Shown in pieces: positions 34,728 to 41,559 of a DNA stretch of 41,559 nucleotides. A program made the translations under genes and the position numbers. Positions within the stretch are counted from its first letter, which is position 1, and each line of letters starts with the position of its first letter. Below the pieces are notes generated by a model that was given only the letters and a program-made list of their open reading frames with translations, searched no databases and was not told where the DNA came from. Location: positions 1-41,559 of the forward strand of contig JAOMCN010000015.1 in NCBI GenBank assembly GCA_028345065.1, in the 5' to 3' direction. Source of the stretch: Rhodospirillales bacterium. Lineage in GTDB: Bacteria; Pseudomonadota; Alphaproteobacteria; Rhodospirillales; UBA2165.

Positions 34728-35312
34728 TTGTACGTGGGAAAACGCATCGGCCTTTTGGGGGGGTCATTCAATCCAGCCCACAGGGGACACCTGCACATTA
34801 GCCGAGGAGCTTTGTCACGCCTAAATCTTGACGAGGTCTGGTGGATGGTATCACCTCAAAACCCCCTCAAAAGCACAAACGATATGAATGACTTTAATAC
34901 CCGAAAGACCTCGGCGGAAGCTATTGCGGATGACCCTCGAATCGTTGTTTCGGAGATAGAGTTAGAACTTGGAACATTATTTACCGTCGATACGCTTCAA
35001 GCTTTAAGAAAAAAGTTTCCCGAACATCGCTTTGTTTGGCTGATGGGAGCTGACAACCTAAGACAAATTCCAAAATGGAGGGGCTGGCGACAAATCTTTC
35101 GCATGGTTCCGATTGCGATTTTTCCACGTCCTGCATACTCTGGAAGAGCACTTGCTGGGAAAGCTTCCCGCAGATTCAAGAGGTTTCGAGTTAAATCAAC
35201 CCGTGGACCAAGGTTGCCCAACATGCGCCCACCTGCTTGGATTTTTCTTCGTACAAAACCGGATACTACCTCGGCAACGCGGATACGTGCCAAACTTGCG
35301 AGAAAAAAATAG
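34728..35312 (+). CDS. nadD: nicotinate-nucleotide adenylyltransferase
   Basis: About 194 residues. The nucleotidyltransferase motif is Gly-Gly-Ser-Phe-Asn-Pro-Ala-His-Arg-Gly-His, and Ser-Ala-Thr-Arg-Ile-Arg near the C-terminus is the ISSTxIR-like motif. It makes deamido-NAD from nicotinate mononucleotide. The frame is open far back into proA, but those codons encode nothing family-like. TTG at 34728 is preferred because AGGA lies upstream (34713-34716) and the protein is then family-sized; GTG at 34734 is an alternative. rsfS follows with close or overlapping spacing. Confidence 0.9.
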   Translation: MYVGKRIGLLGGSFNPAHRGHLHISRGALSRLNLDEVWWMVSPQNPLKSTNDMNDFNTRKTSAEAIADDPRIVVSEIELELGTLFTVDTLQALRKKFPEHRFVWLMGADNLRQIPKWRGWRQIFRMVPIAIFPRPAYSGRALAGKASRRFKRFRVKSTRGPRLPNMRPPAWIFLRTKPDTTSATRIRAKLARKK

Positions 35313-35376
35313 GCCTTGTATAAAGGAAAACAACGCTGTCCTTCATTGCAAAGCTACACAAAGAGCATCCAGGGTT

Positions 35377-35760
35377 TTGATTCAAACTATCCAAGTCTCA
35401 CTAAATGATGACAAAGCAAAAGACATAGCTGTCATTAACCTAATCGGCAAAGCTAGCTTTGCCGATTACATGGTAATTGCAACAGGCACCTCCCAACGAC
35501 AAGTCACTACCATGGCTAACCATCTATGTAAAAAATTGAAAGCCCAAGGATTGAAAAGCGTTTCAACTGAAGGATTATCGATGGGAAATTGGGTGTTGAT
35601 CGATAGCGGTGATGTTGTGATCCATCTATTTAGACAGGAATTTCGGACATTTTATGACCTTGATAAACTTTGGGGCAATCCCCTACCTCGCCCAGATCAA
35701 GCTGCTTTAGGAAAAAAATTGGAACCCGAAAAGTTTAACCATATAAATGAAATGACCTAA
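35377..35760 (+). CDS. rsfS: ribosomal silencing factor RsfS
   Basis: An RsfS/YbeB/Iojap protein, which binds L14 and blocks 30S joining in starvation. The core Asp-Asp-Lys-Ala-Lys-Asp-Ile, Phe-Ala-Asp-Tyr-Met-Val-Ile-Ala-Thr-Gly-Thr-Ser, Gly-Asn-Trp-Val-Leu-Ile-Asp and Val-Val-Ile-His-Leu-Phe is complete. The start is uncertain: TTG at 35377 gives just the family core, whereas TTG at 35296 would overlap the nadD end by 17 bases and add 27 residues; no ATG suits. rlmH starts 1 base after the stop. Confidence 0.9.
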   Translation: MIQTIQVSLNDDKAKDIAVINLIGKASFADYMVIATGTSQRQVTTMANHLCKKLKAQGLKSVSTEGLSMGNWVLIDSGDVVIHLFRQEFRTFYDLDKLWGNPLPRPDQAALGKKLEPEKFNHINEMT

Positions 35761-35761
35761 C

Positions 35762-36217
35762 GTGAATATCACTATAACCGCTGTTGGGCGGATGAAGTCT
35801 AGGCCAGAGCGAATACTGTGGGATGAATACCTGCGTCGAATAACGTGGCCAGTGACCCTGCATGAAGTTGAAGAGCGTAAAGCGCTCGAACCAAAATCAT
35901 TGATTGCACGGGAAGCAGAACTGCTATCTAGGGTTATCCCGGGTGACGCCGTTGTGGTCGCCCTAGACAGATCAGGAAAGGCCTTTTCCAGCCACTCTTT
36001 TGCGCAGCTCTTCCGAGACTGGATTAACGAAAAACGCAAGTTTATTACCTTTGTAATTGGAGGACCAGAAGGCCTAGACAACGCCTTTTTAAGCGAAGTC
36101 GACATAAAGTTAAACATGGGAGATCAGACATGGCCGCACCTACTCGTGCGGTGCATGCTACTGGAACAAATTTATCGGGCACAATGTATCTTGACGAATC
36201 ACCCATATCATCGTTAA
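35762..36217 (+). CDS. rlmH: 23S rRNA pseudouridine-1915 N3-methyltransferase
   Basis: A 151-residue SPOUT methyltransferase. Phe-Val-Ile-Gly-Gly-Pro-Glu-Gly (about 99-106) forms the SAM knot, and the C-terminus ends Tyr-His-Arg as in the family. It methylates pseudouridine 1915 in helix 69 of 23S rRNA. The start is GTG at 35762, immediately after the rsfS stop. The RsfS-RlmH pairing is conserved. Confidence 0.95.
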   Translation: MNITITAVGRMKSRPERILWDEYLRRITWPVTLHEVEERKALEPKSLIAREAELLSRVIPGDAVVVALDRSGKAFSSHSFAQLFRDWINEKRKFITFVIGGPEGLDNAFLSEVDIKLNMGDQTWPHLLVRCMLLEQIYRAQCILTNHPYHR

Positions 36218-36250
36218 CGGTTTAGAATTAAACCACATTGATATTAAATC

Positions 36251-37831
36251 ATGACCAATGATCAGATCCCTAAGCCATTAATTCTGTGCATATTAGACGG
36301 CTGGGGTGACCGACACGAAGGCGAAGACAACGCTATTCTGAAAGGAGACACACCCACTTGGGATCGGATGAAAGAGACTTATCCCATTTCTCAACTTCAA
36401 GCGTCTGCATTAGAAGTGGGACTTCCCTCGGGACAAATGGGCAATTCTGAAGTAGGGCATTTGAGCTTAGGCGCGGGTCGGGTTGTAATGCAGGATTTAC
36501 CACGTATCAACAATTCTATAGCAACTGGCTCCATTCGCGACAGATTACCCCTAAAAAAAATGGTTTTTGCCCTAAAAGAAAGCGGCGGAATTTGCCATAT
36601 AATGGGTCTAATTTCACCAGGTGGGGTGCACTCTCATCAAGACCATATAACCGCACTCGCAAAAATACTCGAAAATGAAGGCATTACTGTTTGTCTACAC
36701 GCATTTCTAGATGGTCGCGACACACCACCATCCAGCGCCACAAATTTCATCGAGTTGACTCAATTTCAGACGAAGGCACTAAAGAATTTTTCCATCGGCA
36801 CAGTCATTGGGCGCTACTATGCAATGGACCGGGATAACAATTGGGACAGGGTGGAACAAGCCTACCTAGCAATTGTCGATGGTAAAGGTAAAACTGCTTT
36901 TGATGCTTCGAACGCTATAAAACAGAACTACGCCAAAGGTATCACGGACGAATTTATTCCACCCACGGTACTAGATGGCTATATCGGAATGAAAGATGGT
37001 GACGCAATCTTGATGTCTAACTTTAGGGCAGACCGTGTGCGTCAAATCCTTACTTCACTTGTCGATCCATTATTTAAAAATTTTGATCGCCCGAGGAAAG
37101 TTTCTTTTTCAGCTTGCACCGGGCTTTCCGAGTATTCTTCAAAACTAAATCAGTTCTTTAGCGCGCTTTTTCCCCAAAAACAACTAAAAGGAATACTGGG
37201 CGAAATCGTTTCAGATGCAGGATTAAAACAGTTACGGATCGCGGAAACGGAAAAATACGCACATGTTACTTTCTTTTTCAACGGTGGCAAGGAAAGCAAA
37301 TTCCCTGGAGAGGATCGTATCCTCATCCCTTCACCAAAGGTCACAACGTATGACTTAAAGCCTGAAATGTCATCCTTGGAAATAACGGACGAGCTAGTAA
37401 CATCGATCGAAAATCAAGCATATGATTTAATCGTCGTTAACTACGCCAACGGTGATATGGTGGGTCATACAGGAGTTATGGAAGCCGCCGTCAAGGCTGC
37501 AGAGACAATTGATCAGTGTCTTGGGCGACTAGAAAATGCACTTCTTAAAGTCGGTGGTACTATGATCATCACTGCAGATCACGGTAATTTGGAGAAGATG
37601 TCGGACGAAACAACCGGGCAAGCCCACACAGCCCATACTTTATCACCTGTGCCGATCATTTTAGTCAATGCTCCTGCAAACGTTGCAGATCTTAAGAACG
37701 GTGTCCTTTCTGATGTCGCACCAACACTTGTTAGAATTTTAGGATTAACCCAACCTGAGGAAATGACTGGTTCTTCTTTAATACTTGAAAATCAAATAGC
37801 ACCGGTCGCAGCGTACAATGCGAAAAAGTAA
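36251..37831 (+). CDS. gpmI: 2,3-bisphosphoglycerate-independent phosphoglycerate mutase
   Basis: A 526-residue Mn-dependent mutase, alkaline-phosphatase fold. Asp17 in Leu-Asp-Gly-Trp-Gly and Ser66 in Gly-Asn-Ser-Glu-Val-Gly-His (the phosphoserine nucleophile) are present, and Asp-Gly-Arg-Asp-Thr-Pro-Pro and Thr-Ala-Asp-His-Gly-Asn complete the metal site. It converts 3-phosphoglycerate to 2-phosphoglycerate in the cytoplasm. It overlaps the next gene by 14 bases. Confidence 0.97.
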   Translation: MTNDQIPKPLILCILDGWGDRHEGEDNAILKGDTPTWDRMKETYPISQLQASALEVGLPSGQMGNSEVGHLSLGAGRVVMQDLPRINNSIATGSIRDRLPLKKMVFALKESGGICHIMGLISPGGVHSHQDHITALAKILENEGITVCLHAFLDGRDTPPSSATNFIELTQFQTKALKNFSIGTVIGRYYAMDRDNNWDRVEQAYLAIVDGKGKTAFDASNAIKQNYAKGITDEFIPPTVLDGYIGMKDGDAILMSNFRADRVRQILTSLVDPLFKNFDRPRKVSFSACTGLSEYSSKLNQFFSALFPQKQLKGILGEIVSDAGLKQLRIAETEKYAHVTFFFNGGKESKFPGEDRILIPSPKVTTYDLKPEMSSLEITDELVTSIENQAYDLIVVNYANGDMVGHTGVMEAAVKAAETIDQCLGRLENALLKVGGTMIITADHGNLEKMSDETTGQAHTAHTLSPVPIILVNAPANVADLKNGVLSDVAPTLVRILGLTQPEEMTGSSLILENQIAPVAAYNAKK

Positions 37832-39092
37832 AGGACTGTTTACAGCTGTTTTAGCATGCTCCATAATCTTTACAATTCAACATGTAACTTCTGGATTTGC
37901 TCAACAATCTAGCCCCGCCATAGAAAACCAGCTCAAAGCGGTAAAGAAGAAAATTAGAGAAGGTAAAAAAATATCCTCAAATTTAACCCGTACTGCTGAA
38001 AAAATCCGAATAGAGTTACTCAAATTACAACGTAAAAAAGTTAAAATTGCCTCCGCCGTTCGTAAGTCAGAGTCAGATATTTTTGATTTAGAAAACGAAA
38101 TAAATACGCTAAATGAAAACCAAACAAAAAAACTAGCCCTTCTAGGGAATCGCTGGAAACAAGTTTCTCAGATAAACTCTGCCTTAATAAAGCTCTCCCT
38201 ACTGCCACCACTATCTATGATCGCATACCCAACAGGTGCATCTAATTGGGTCATAACTGGCATACTCTTTGGAGGCACTGTGCCGCAAATCGAAAAACGA
38301 GCTCATCGATTGCGAGAAGACTTAATTTCTCTAGACCAAACTAAATCTCAAATTACCAAACGAAAAAAAGATTTAGCAAAGGCAACTGATATTTTGGAAA
38401 AAAGGAAAAAAAAATTGGAGCAAATCCTAAGTCTTAAAATCGGTACCCGACACAAGACACTAGCTGCCCGGCAAGTTGAAGCAACCCGATTGCGGCGCTT
38501 AACAAGAGAGGCGAGAAACCTTCGTGATTTATTTGATCACCTAAAGAAAGAACGCCTTAATCGAGAATTACCGAATAGGTCAGCCTCTGAAAAAAGGGTA
38601 AGTAAGTCCAAAAGACGTAATATGCCTCGAAGATTGGATCCCAATGGTACTGAAGACCAAACGTCGCCGCTGCAGACAAGCTCCATAACAACAGCAAGGG
38701 GAGAGTTGACATTTCCGGTAATCGGTAAGATCAATGGACAATATGGCAAACGTCAGCAAGTTGGAGATGCCAGGAAAGGAATAAATATTGAATCGAGTCC
38801 TCGCGCGCAGGTCGTGGCCCCTTTTAACGGACAAATAGTCTTTGCAGGACCATTTAGAGGATATGGACGTCTATTGATAATCGAACATGGTAGAGGATAT
38901 CATAGTTTATTGGCGGGCATGGCTCGCATTAATGGCTCAGTTGGTCAGTGGTTACTATCAGGTGAGCCAGTGGCGGTTATGGGAGAGCCATTGACTGGCA
39001 GGCCAACCCTTTACATGGAGCTACGTGTAAATGGTCAGCCAGTCAATCCGACCCCATGGCTGGCTGTAGCAAAAGGTAAGATAAACGGATGA
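37818..39092 (+). CDS. EnvC-like murein hydrolase activator (degenerate M23 domain)
   Basis: A 424-residue secreted protein. Signal peptide residues about 1-28 end near Phe-Ala-Gln. A long coiled-coil region (about 35-255, rich in Lys/Glu/Leu) is followed by a Ser/Arg linker and a C-terminal LytM/M23 domain (about 295-420). The domain has Arg-Lys-Gly-Ile-Asn-Ile-Glu where active enzymes have a zinc-binding His, and Tyr-Met-Glu-Leu-Arg where they have His-x-His, so the zinc site is lost, as in EnvC. It is expected to activate amidases for septal wall cleavage in the periplasm. It overlaps both neighbours and forms an operon with gpmI and ctpA. Confidence 0.9.
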   Translation: MRKSKGLFTAVLACSIIFTIQHVTSGFAQQSSPAIENQLKAVKKKIREGKKISSNLTRTAEKIRIELLKLQRKKVKIASAVRKSESDIFDLENEINTLNENQTKKLALLGNRWKQVSQINSALIKLSLLPPLSMIAYPTGASNWVITGILFGGTVPQIEKRAHRLREDLISLDQTKSQITKRKKDLAKATDILEKRKKKLEQILSLKIGTRHKTLAARQVEATRLRRLTREARNLRDLFDHLKKERLNRELPNRSASEKRVSKSKRRNMPRRLDPNGTEDQTSPLQTSSITTARGELTFPVIGKINGQYGKRQQVGDARKGINIESSPRAQVVAPFNGQIVFAGPFRGYGRLLIIEHGRGYHSLLAGMARINGSVGQWLLSGEPVAVMGEPLTGRPTLYMELRVNGQPVNPTPWLAVAKGKING

Positions 39093-40420
39093 AAAAAACC
39101 ATTGTGAGCACAGCAGCTAGTGCAATTATTCTACTGTTTTTTGGGACTGCAATTGCCAAGGCGGACGATGCAAAAAAAAAGGCCCAAGACACTTATCGCT
39201 TACTCAGCCTATTTGGCGATGTATTTGAGCGTGTTCGTGCCAGCTATGTGAATGAAATTACGGATAAAAAATTAATCGAATCTGCGATCAACGGCATGTT
39301 GAATTCTCTTGATCCGCACTCGAACTATCTGAACAAGGAAAGCTTTAAAAAGATGCAGGTCCAGACACGAGGTAAGTTTGGAGGCCTTGGTATAGAGGTT
39401 ACCATGGAAAATGGTTTTGTGAGGGTAGTCTCGCCAATCGACGGGACACCGGCGTTTAAGTCTGGGGTACAGGCAGGTGACCTAATTACTCACTTAGATG
39501 GCAAACCAGTCCAAGGGCTCTCACTGTCAGAAGCAGTGAAACTTATGAGAGGTAAAGTAGGCACTGAAATTAAGCTCACTATCCGCCGTGTTTCTACGCA
39601 ACCCTTTGACGTAACCATCATCCGCGCAGTTATTCCTATCCGCACGGTACGTTCACGTATCGAGGGGGATATCGGATACGTAAGAATTTCATCGTTCAGC
39701 CAACCCACTGAAGATGGGCTAAAAAAAGCTATGAATAAAATAAATCGCGAACTTAAAAATAAAATGAAAGGGCTCATAATTGACCTCCGCAACAATCCAG
39801 GAGGACTTTTGGATCAGGCAGTCGCTGTTTCCGACGCTTTTTTAGAAAAAGGTGAGATTGTCTCAACGCGTACCCGTGAAAAACGTGACCACCAAAGGTT
39901 TAACGCCCGCAAGGGTGACCTAGCGCATGGTAAACCCATTATTATTCTGTTGAACGGCGGCTCGGCATCGGCGTCGGAGATTGTCGCTGGGGCTTTACAA
40001 GATCAAAAACGGGCGATCATCCTTGGCACCAAATCCTTTGGTAAAGGCTCCGTTCAGACGATAATCCCTCTTGGCAATAACGGCGCCATGCGGTTGACGA
40101 CAGCCCTCTATTTTACTCCCTCTGGACGCTCTATCCAAAAGATTGGTATTGAGCCTGACATCGTAGTAGAACAGGCGCGGATCGAGGCCATCGATAAAAA
40201 CCACAGACAACGCGAGGCGGACCTGCGCGGAGCCTTGAATAATGGTGAAAATAGCGGTCAACCTACGAAGCAAAAATCGGACCAGAACCAAAACTCAAGG
40301 AGTAATCAAGGTTCAGGAGAAGGGCAAAAAGCAAAAGAGCAAAGCCGTCAGGATTTCCAACTCCAGAGAGCTCTCGATTTATTGCGAGGCTTTTCAATTC
40401 TAAAAATGAATCGGGGCTAG
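39089..40420 (+). CDS. ctpA: C-terminal processing protease (S41 family)
   Basis: A 443-residue exported serine protease. The signal peptide covers residues about 1-25 (Ala-Lys-Ala before the cut). The PDZ domain is at about 95-175 with Gly-Gly-Leu-Gly. The catalytic Ser is in Gly-Ser-Ala-Ser-Ala-Ser-Glu (probably Ser294) with Lys319 in Phe-Gly-Lys-Gly. The last 70 residues are Gln/Lys/Ser-rich and probably disordered. CtpA trims periplasmic proteins and peptidoglycan hydrolases. Its ATG overlaps the envC TGA (ATGA), so translation is coupled. Confidence 0.95.
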   Translation: MKKTIVSTAASAIILLFFGTAIAKADDAKKKAQDTYRLLSLFGDVFERVRASYVNEITDKKLIESAINGMLNSLDPHSNYLNKESFKKMQVQTRGKFGGLGIEVTMENGFVRVVSPIDGTPAFKSGVQAGDLITHLDGKPVQGLSLSEAVKLMRGKVGTEIKLTIRRVSTQPFDVTIIRAVIPIRTVRSRIEGDIGYVRISSFSQPTEDGLKKAMNKINRELKNKMKGLIIDLRNNPGGLLDQAVAVSDAFLEKGEIVSTRTREKRDHQRFNARKGDLAHGKPIIILLNGGSASASEIVAGALQDQKRAIILGTKSFGKGSVQTIIPLGNNGAMRLTTALYFTPSGRSIQKIGIEPDIVVEQARIEAIDKNHRQREADLRGALNNGENSGQPTKQKSDQNQNSRSNQGSGEGQKAKEQSRQDFQLQRALDLLRGFSILKMNRG

Positions 40421-40447
40421 ACGGAGTAGCTATTAAAGGCATTAGAC

Positions 40448-41559
40448 ATGGCCGATAACGATCTTTCAGGTAATGACAAAATTAGTCCTGAAAAGGAAGA
40501 TAAAGAACGTCTCCCAGAAGATGAAAATAGTGATGGTGCGGAGGAAGACCAAGAGGGAAGGTCTGAAGCATTAGAGGACGACAAACTAGAACACGACGAT
40601 GAAACACTCGAATCTGATGAAAAACTAACGGAGGCAGCCCCATTAGGAGATGATACTGAGCCTCCAGAAGAACCTACAAAAAAATCCCACAAGAAACTAA
40701 TCGCGATTAGTAGTGTTATTTTAGGTGTTTTAATTTTTCTAACGACCGGTGTAATAATTTATTTTGGTGATAATTCTGCGGATCAGAAAACAGCTGATGG
40801 AATTATGGCACCACCCTCTGGCTATTTAGCCAGAATCGCTGTCCCCCCGAGGAAAAGAAAAAGAATGAAGACCGGGCTAGAACTGAGTGAAAAACAATCG
40901 AGTTCGGAAAGTAGCTCACCATCGGCGTTCTCGAACCCCAAATTAACCAAACCAGAACCACCAATTAGCGCGGCATTTGAATCGGATGATAAATTGACGA
41001 CAAACCCATCTGTGCCAGGCGCCGCTGATACTGAACTGTTAACGGCTCGGGTTATCGGCGCACGAACTGTGCCAGGAAAAGGCCTTGTTATGCCATCTGT
41101 GACGGCTGCCGCTTACAACGCTATTCCACAGAAACAGAAATCAGACCCTGTTGCCGCTCCCGACGAAAGTCTTATGGAGACAGTTAACGATAAGGTAGTA
41201 CCCAAGCTATCAAGCAATGGCAAAGGCTCCTGGCAAACTTACAATCATCCTTTTACCCCCACCCTTCAACAAATCAAAACAGGTGAAGGAGATGAAACCA
41301 CAACGATTCCGTATGCCCGCGTAAGTATTATCATCCGTGGTGTCGGCCTCAACAGAAATGCTACATTAGCGGCTATCAATAAACTCCCCGCAGCCATAAG
41401 TCTCGCCTTCAGTCCATATGGCAAGGGGACAGAAGAGTGGGCCAGCCTAGCACGTGGCGCAGGTCACGAAACACTTATGTCATTACCCATGGAACCGGTT
41501 GATTTTCCTTCCTTAGACCCTGGACCGTTGTCCCTTTTGACCGACTTCAAATCTGAAAC
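40448..41559 (+). CDS. divergent polysaccharide deacetylase family protein (YibQ-like), 3'-truncated by window edge
   Basis: Open from the ATG at 40448 to the last base; no stop is in the window, so at least 370 residues. Residues 1-82 are acidic and low-complexity and lie in the cytoplasm; 84-107 form one membrane helix; a proline- and serine-rich linker follows. From about 295 the deacetylase fold begins: Arg-Val-Ser-Ile-Ile-Ile-Arg-Gly-Val-Gly, then Ala-Phe-Ser-Pro-Tyr-Gly, and Leu-Pro-Met-Glu-Pro. The residue before Gly-Val-Gly is Arg, so the polysaccharide deacetylase metal Asp is not evident. Placed after ctpA as in many alphaproteobacteria, 27 bases after its stop. Confidence 0.88.
   Translation, partial: MADNDLSGNDKISPEKEDKERLPEDENSDGAEEDQEGRSEALEDDKLEHDDETLESDEKLTEAAPLGDDTEPPEEPTKKSHKKLIAISSVILGVLIFLTTGVIIYFGDNSADQKTADGIMAPPSGYLARIAVPPRKRKRMKTGLELSEKQSSSESSSPSAFSNPKLTKPEPPISAAFESDDKLTTNPSVPGAADTELLTARVIGARTVPGKGLVMPSVTAAAYNAIPQKQKSDPVAAPDESLMETVNDKVVPKLSSNGKGSWQTYNHPFTPTLQQIKTGEGDETTTIPYARVSIIIRGVGLNRNATLAAINKLPAAISLAFSPYGKGTEEWASLARGAGHETLMSLPMEPVDFPSLDPGPLSLLTDFKSE

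Overview
The window looks like a chromosomal piece of an AT-leaning Gram-negative bacterium, most probably an alphaproteobacterium. The right-hand quarter (about 30.2-41.6 kb) carries a housekeeping block typical of that class: L21, L27, ObgE, ProB, ProA, NadD, RsfS, RlmH, GpmI, a degenerate EnvC-type M23 protein, CtpA and a divergent polysaccharide deacetylase that runs off the right edge. A CMP-KDO synthetase-like gene and EnvC/CtpA support an LPS-bearing envelope. No species name can be supported from the sequence alone.

Layout. (1) 1-739: a gamma-glutamyltransferase gene broken by a perfect 113-bp inverted copy of its own catalytic region. (2) 850-10523: a nitrilase-superfamily amidase; a LysR regulator divergent from an amidohydrolase/GlcG-like/RidA operon; an ABC importer whose fused permease lies on the plus strand while its ATPase and binding protein lie on the minus strand; and a TauE/SafE-like permease. 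The promoter regions of the amidohydrolase operon and of the binding-protein operon share a 64-bp element (50 identities by hand count) at nearly the same distance from the two start codons. This suggests that import and breakdown of one substrate are co-regulated, perhaps by the LysR protein. (3) 11084-13265: a glutathione S-transferase and Rieske oxygenase pair, then a headless 3' fragment of pyruvate kinase. (4) 13296-18090: tRNA-Ser(CGA) followed by a gene-sparse stretch with two methyltransferases, a HAD phosphatase and a KdsB-like cytidylyltransferase, probably surface-sugar genes. (5) 18091-29922: an aromatic catabolism region with an aryl-CoA ligase, two carboxymuconolactone decarboxylase (CMD) family proteins, a kynurenine-formamidase-like hydrolase, a RidA-like protein, an SDR, an FAH-family enzyme, a DapA-family enzyme, a CHMI/HpaF-like isomerase, LigA and LigB extradiol dioxygenase subunits, a gamma-resorcylate-decarboxylase-like amidohydrolase and a ThDP-dependent enzyme. 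(6) 30340-end: the housekeeping block.

How region 5 may work: the decarboxylase would make a dihydroxy-aromatic, LigAB would cleave the ring, and the CHMI-like, FAH-family and DapA-family enzymes resemble the lower homoprotocatechuate pathway. No semialdehyde dehydrogenase is visible, so the substrate is open.

The most interesting single item is the CMD/AhpD-like gene at 20551-21198 (minus). It has one in-frame UGA exactly where the second residue of a CxxC redox motif would fall (Cys-Asn-Tyr-UGA). Thirteen bases downstream is a 7-bp hairpin with a G-first loop, matching the layout of a bacterial SECIS element. It is a strong selenoprotein candidate, although a nonsense mutation cannot be excluded from this window alone.
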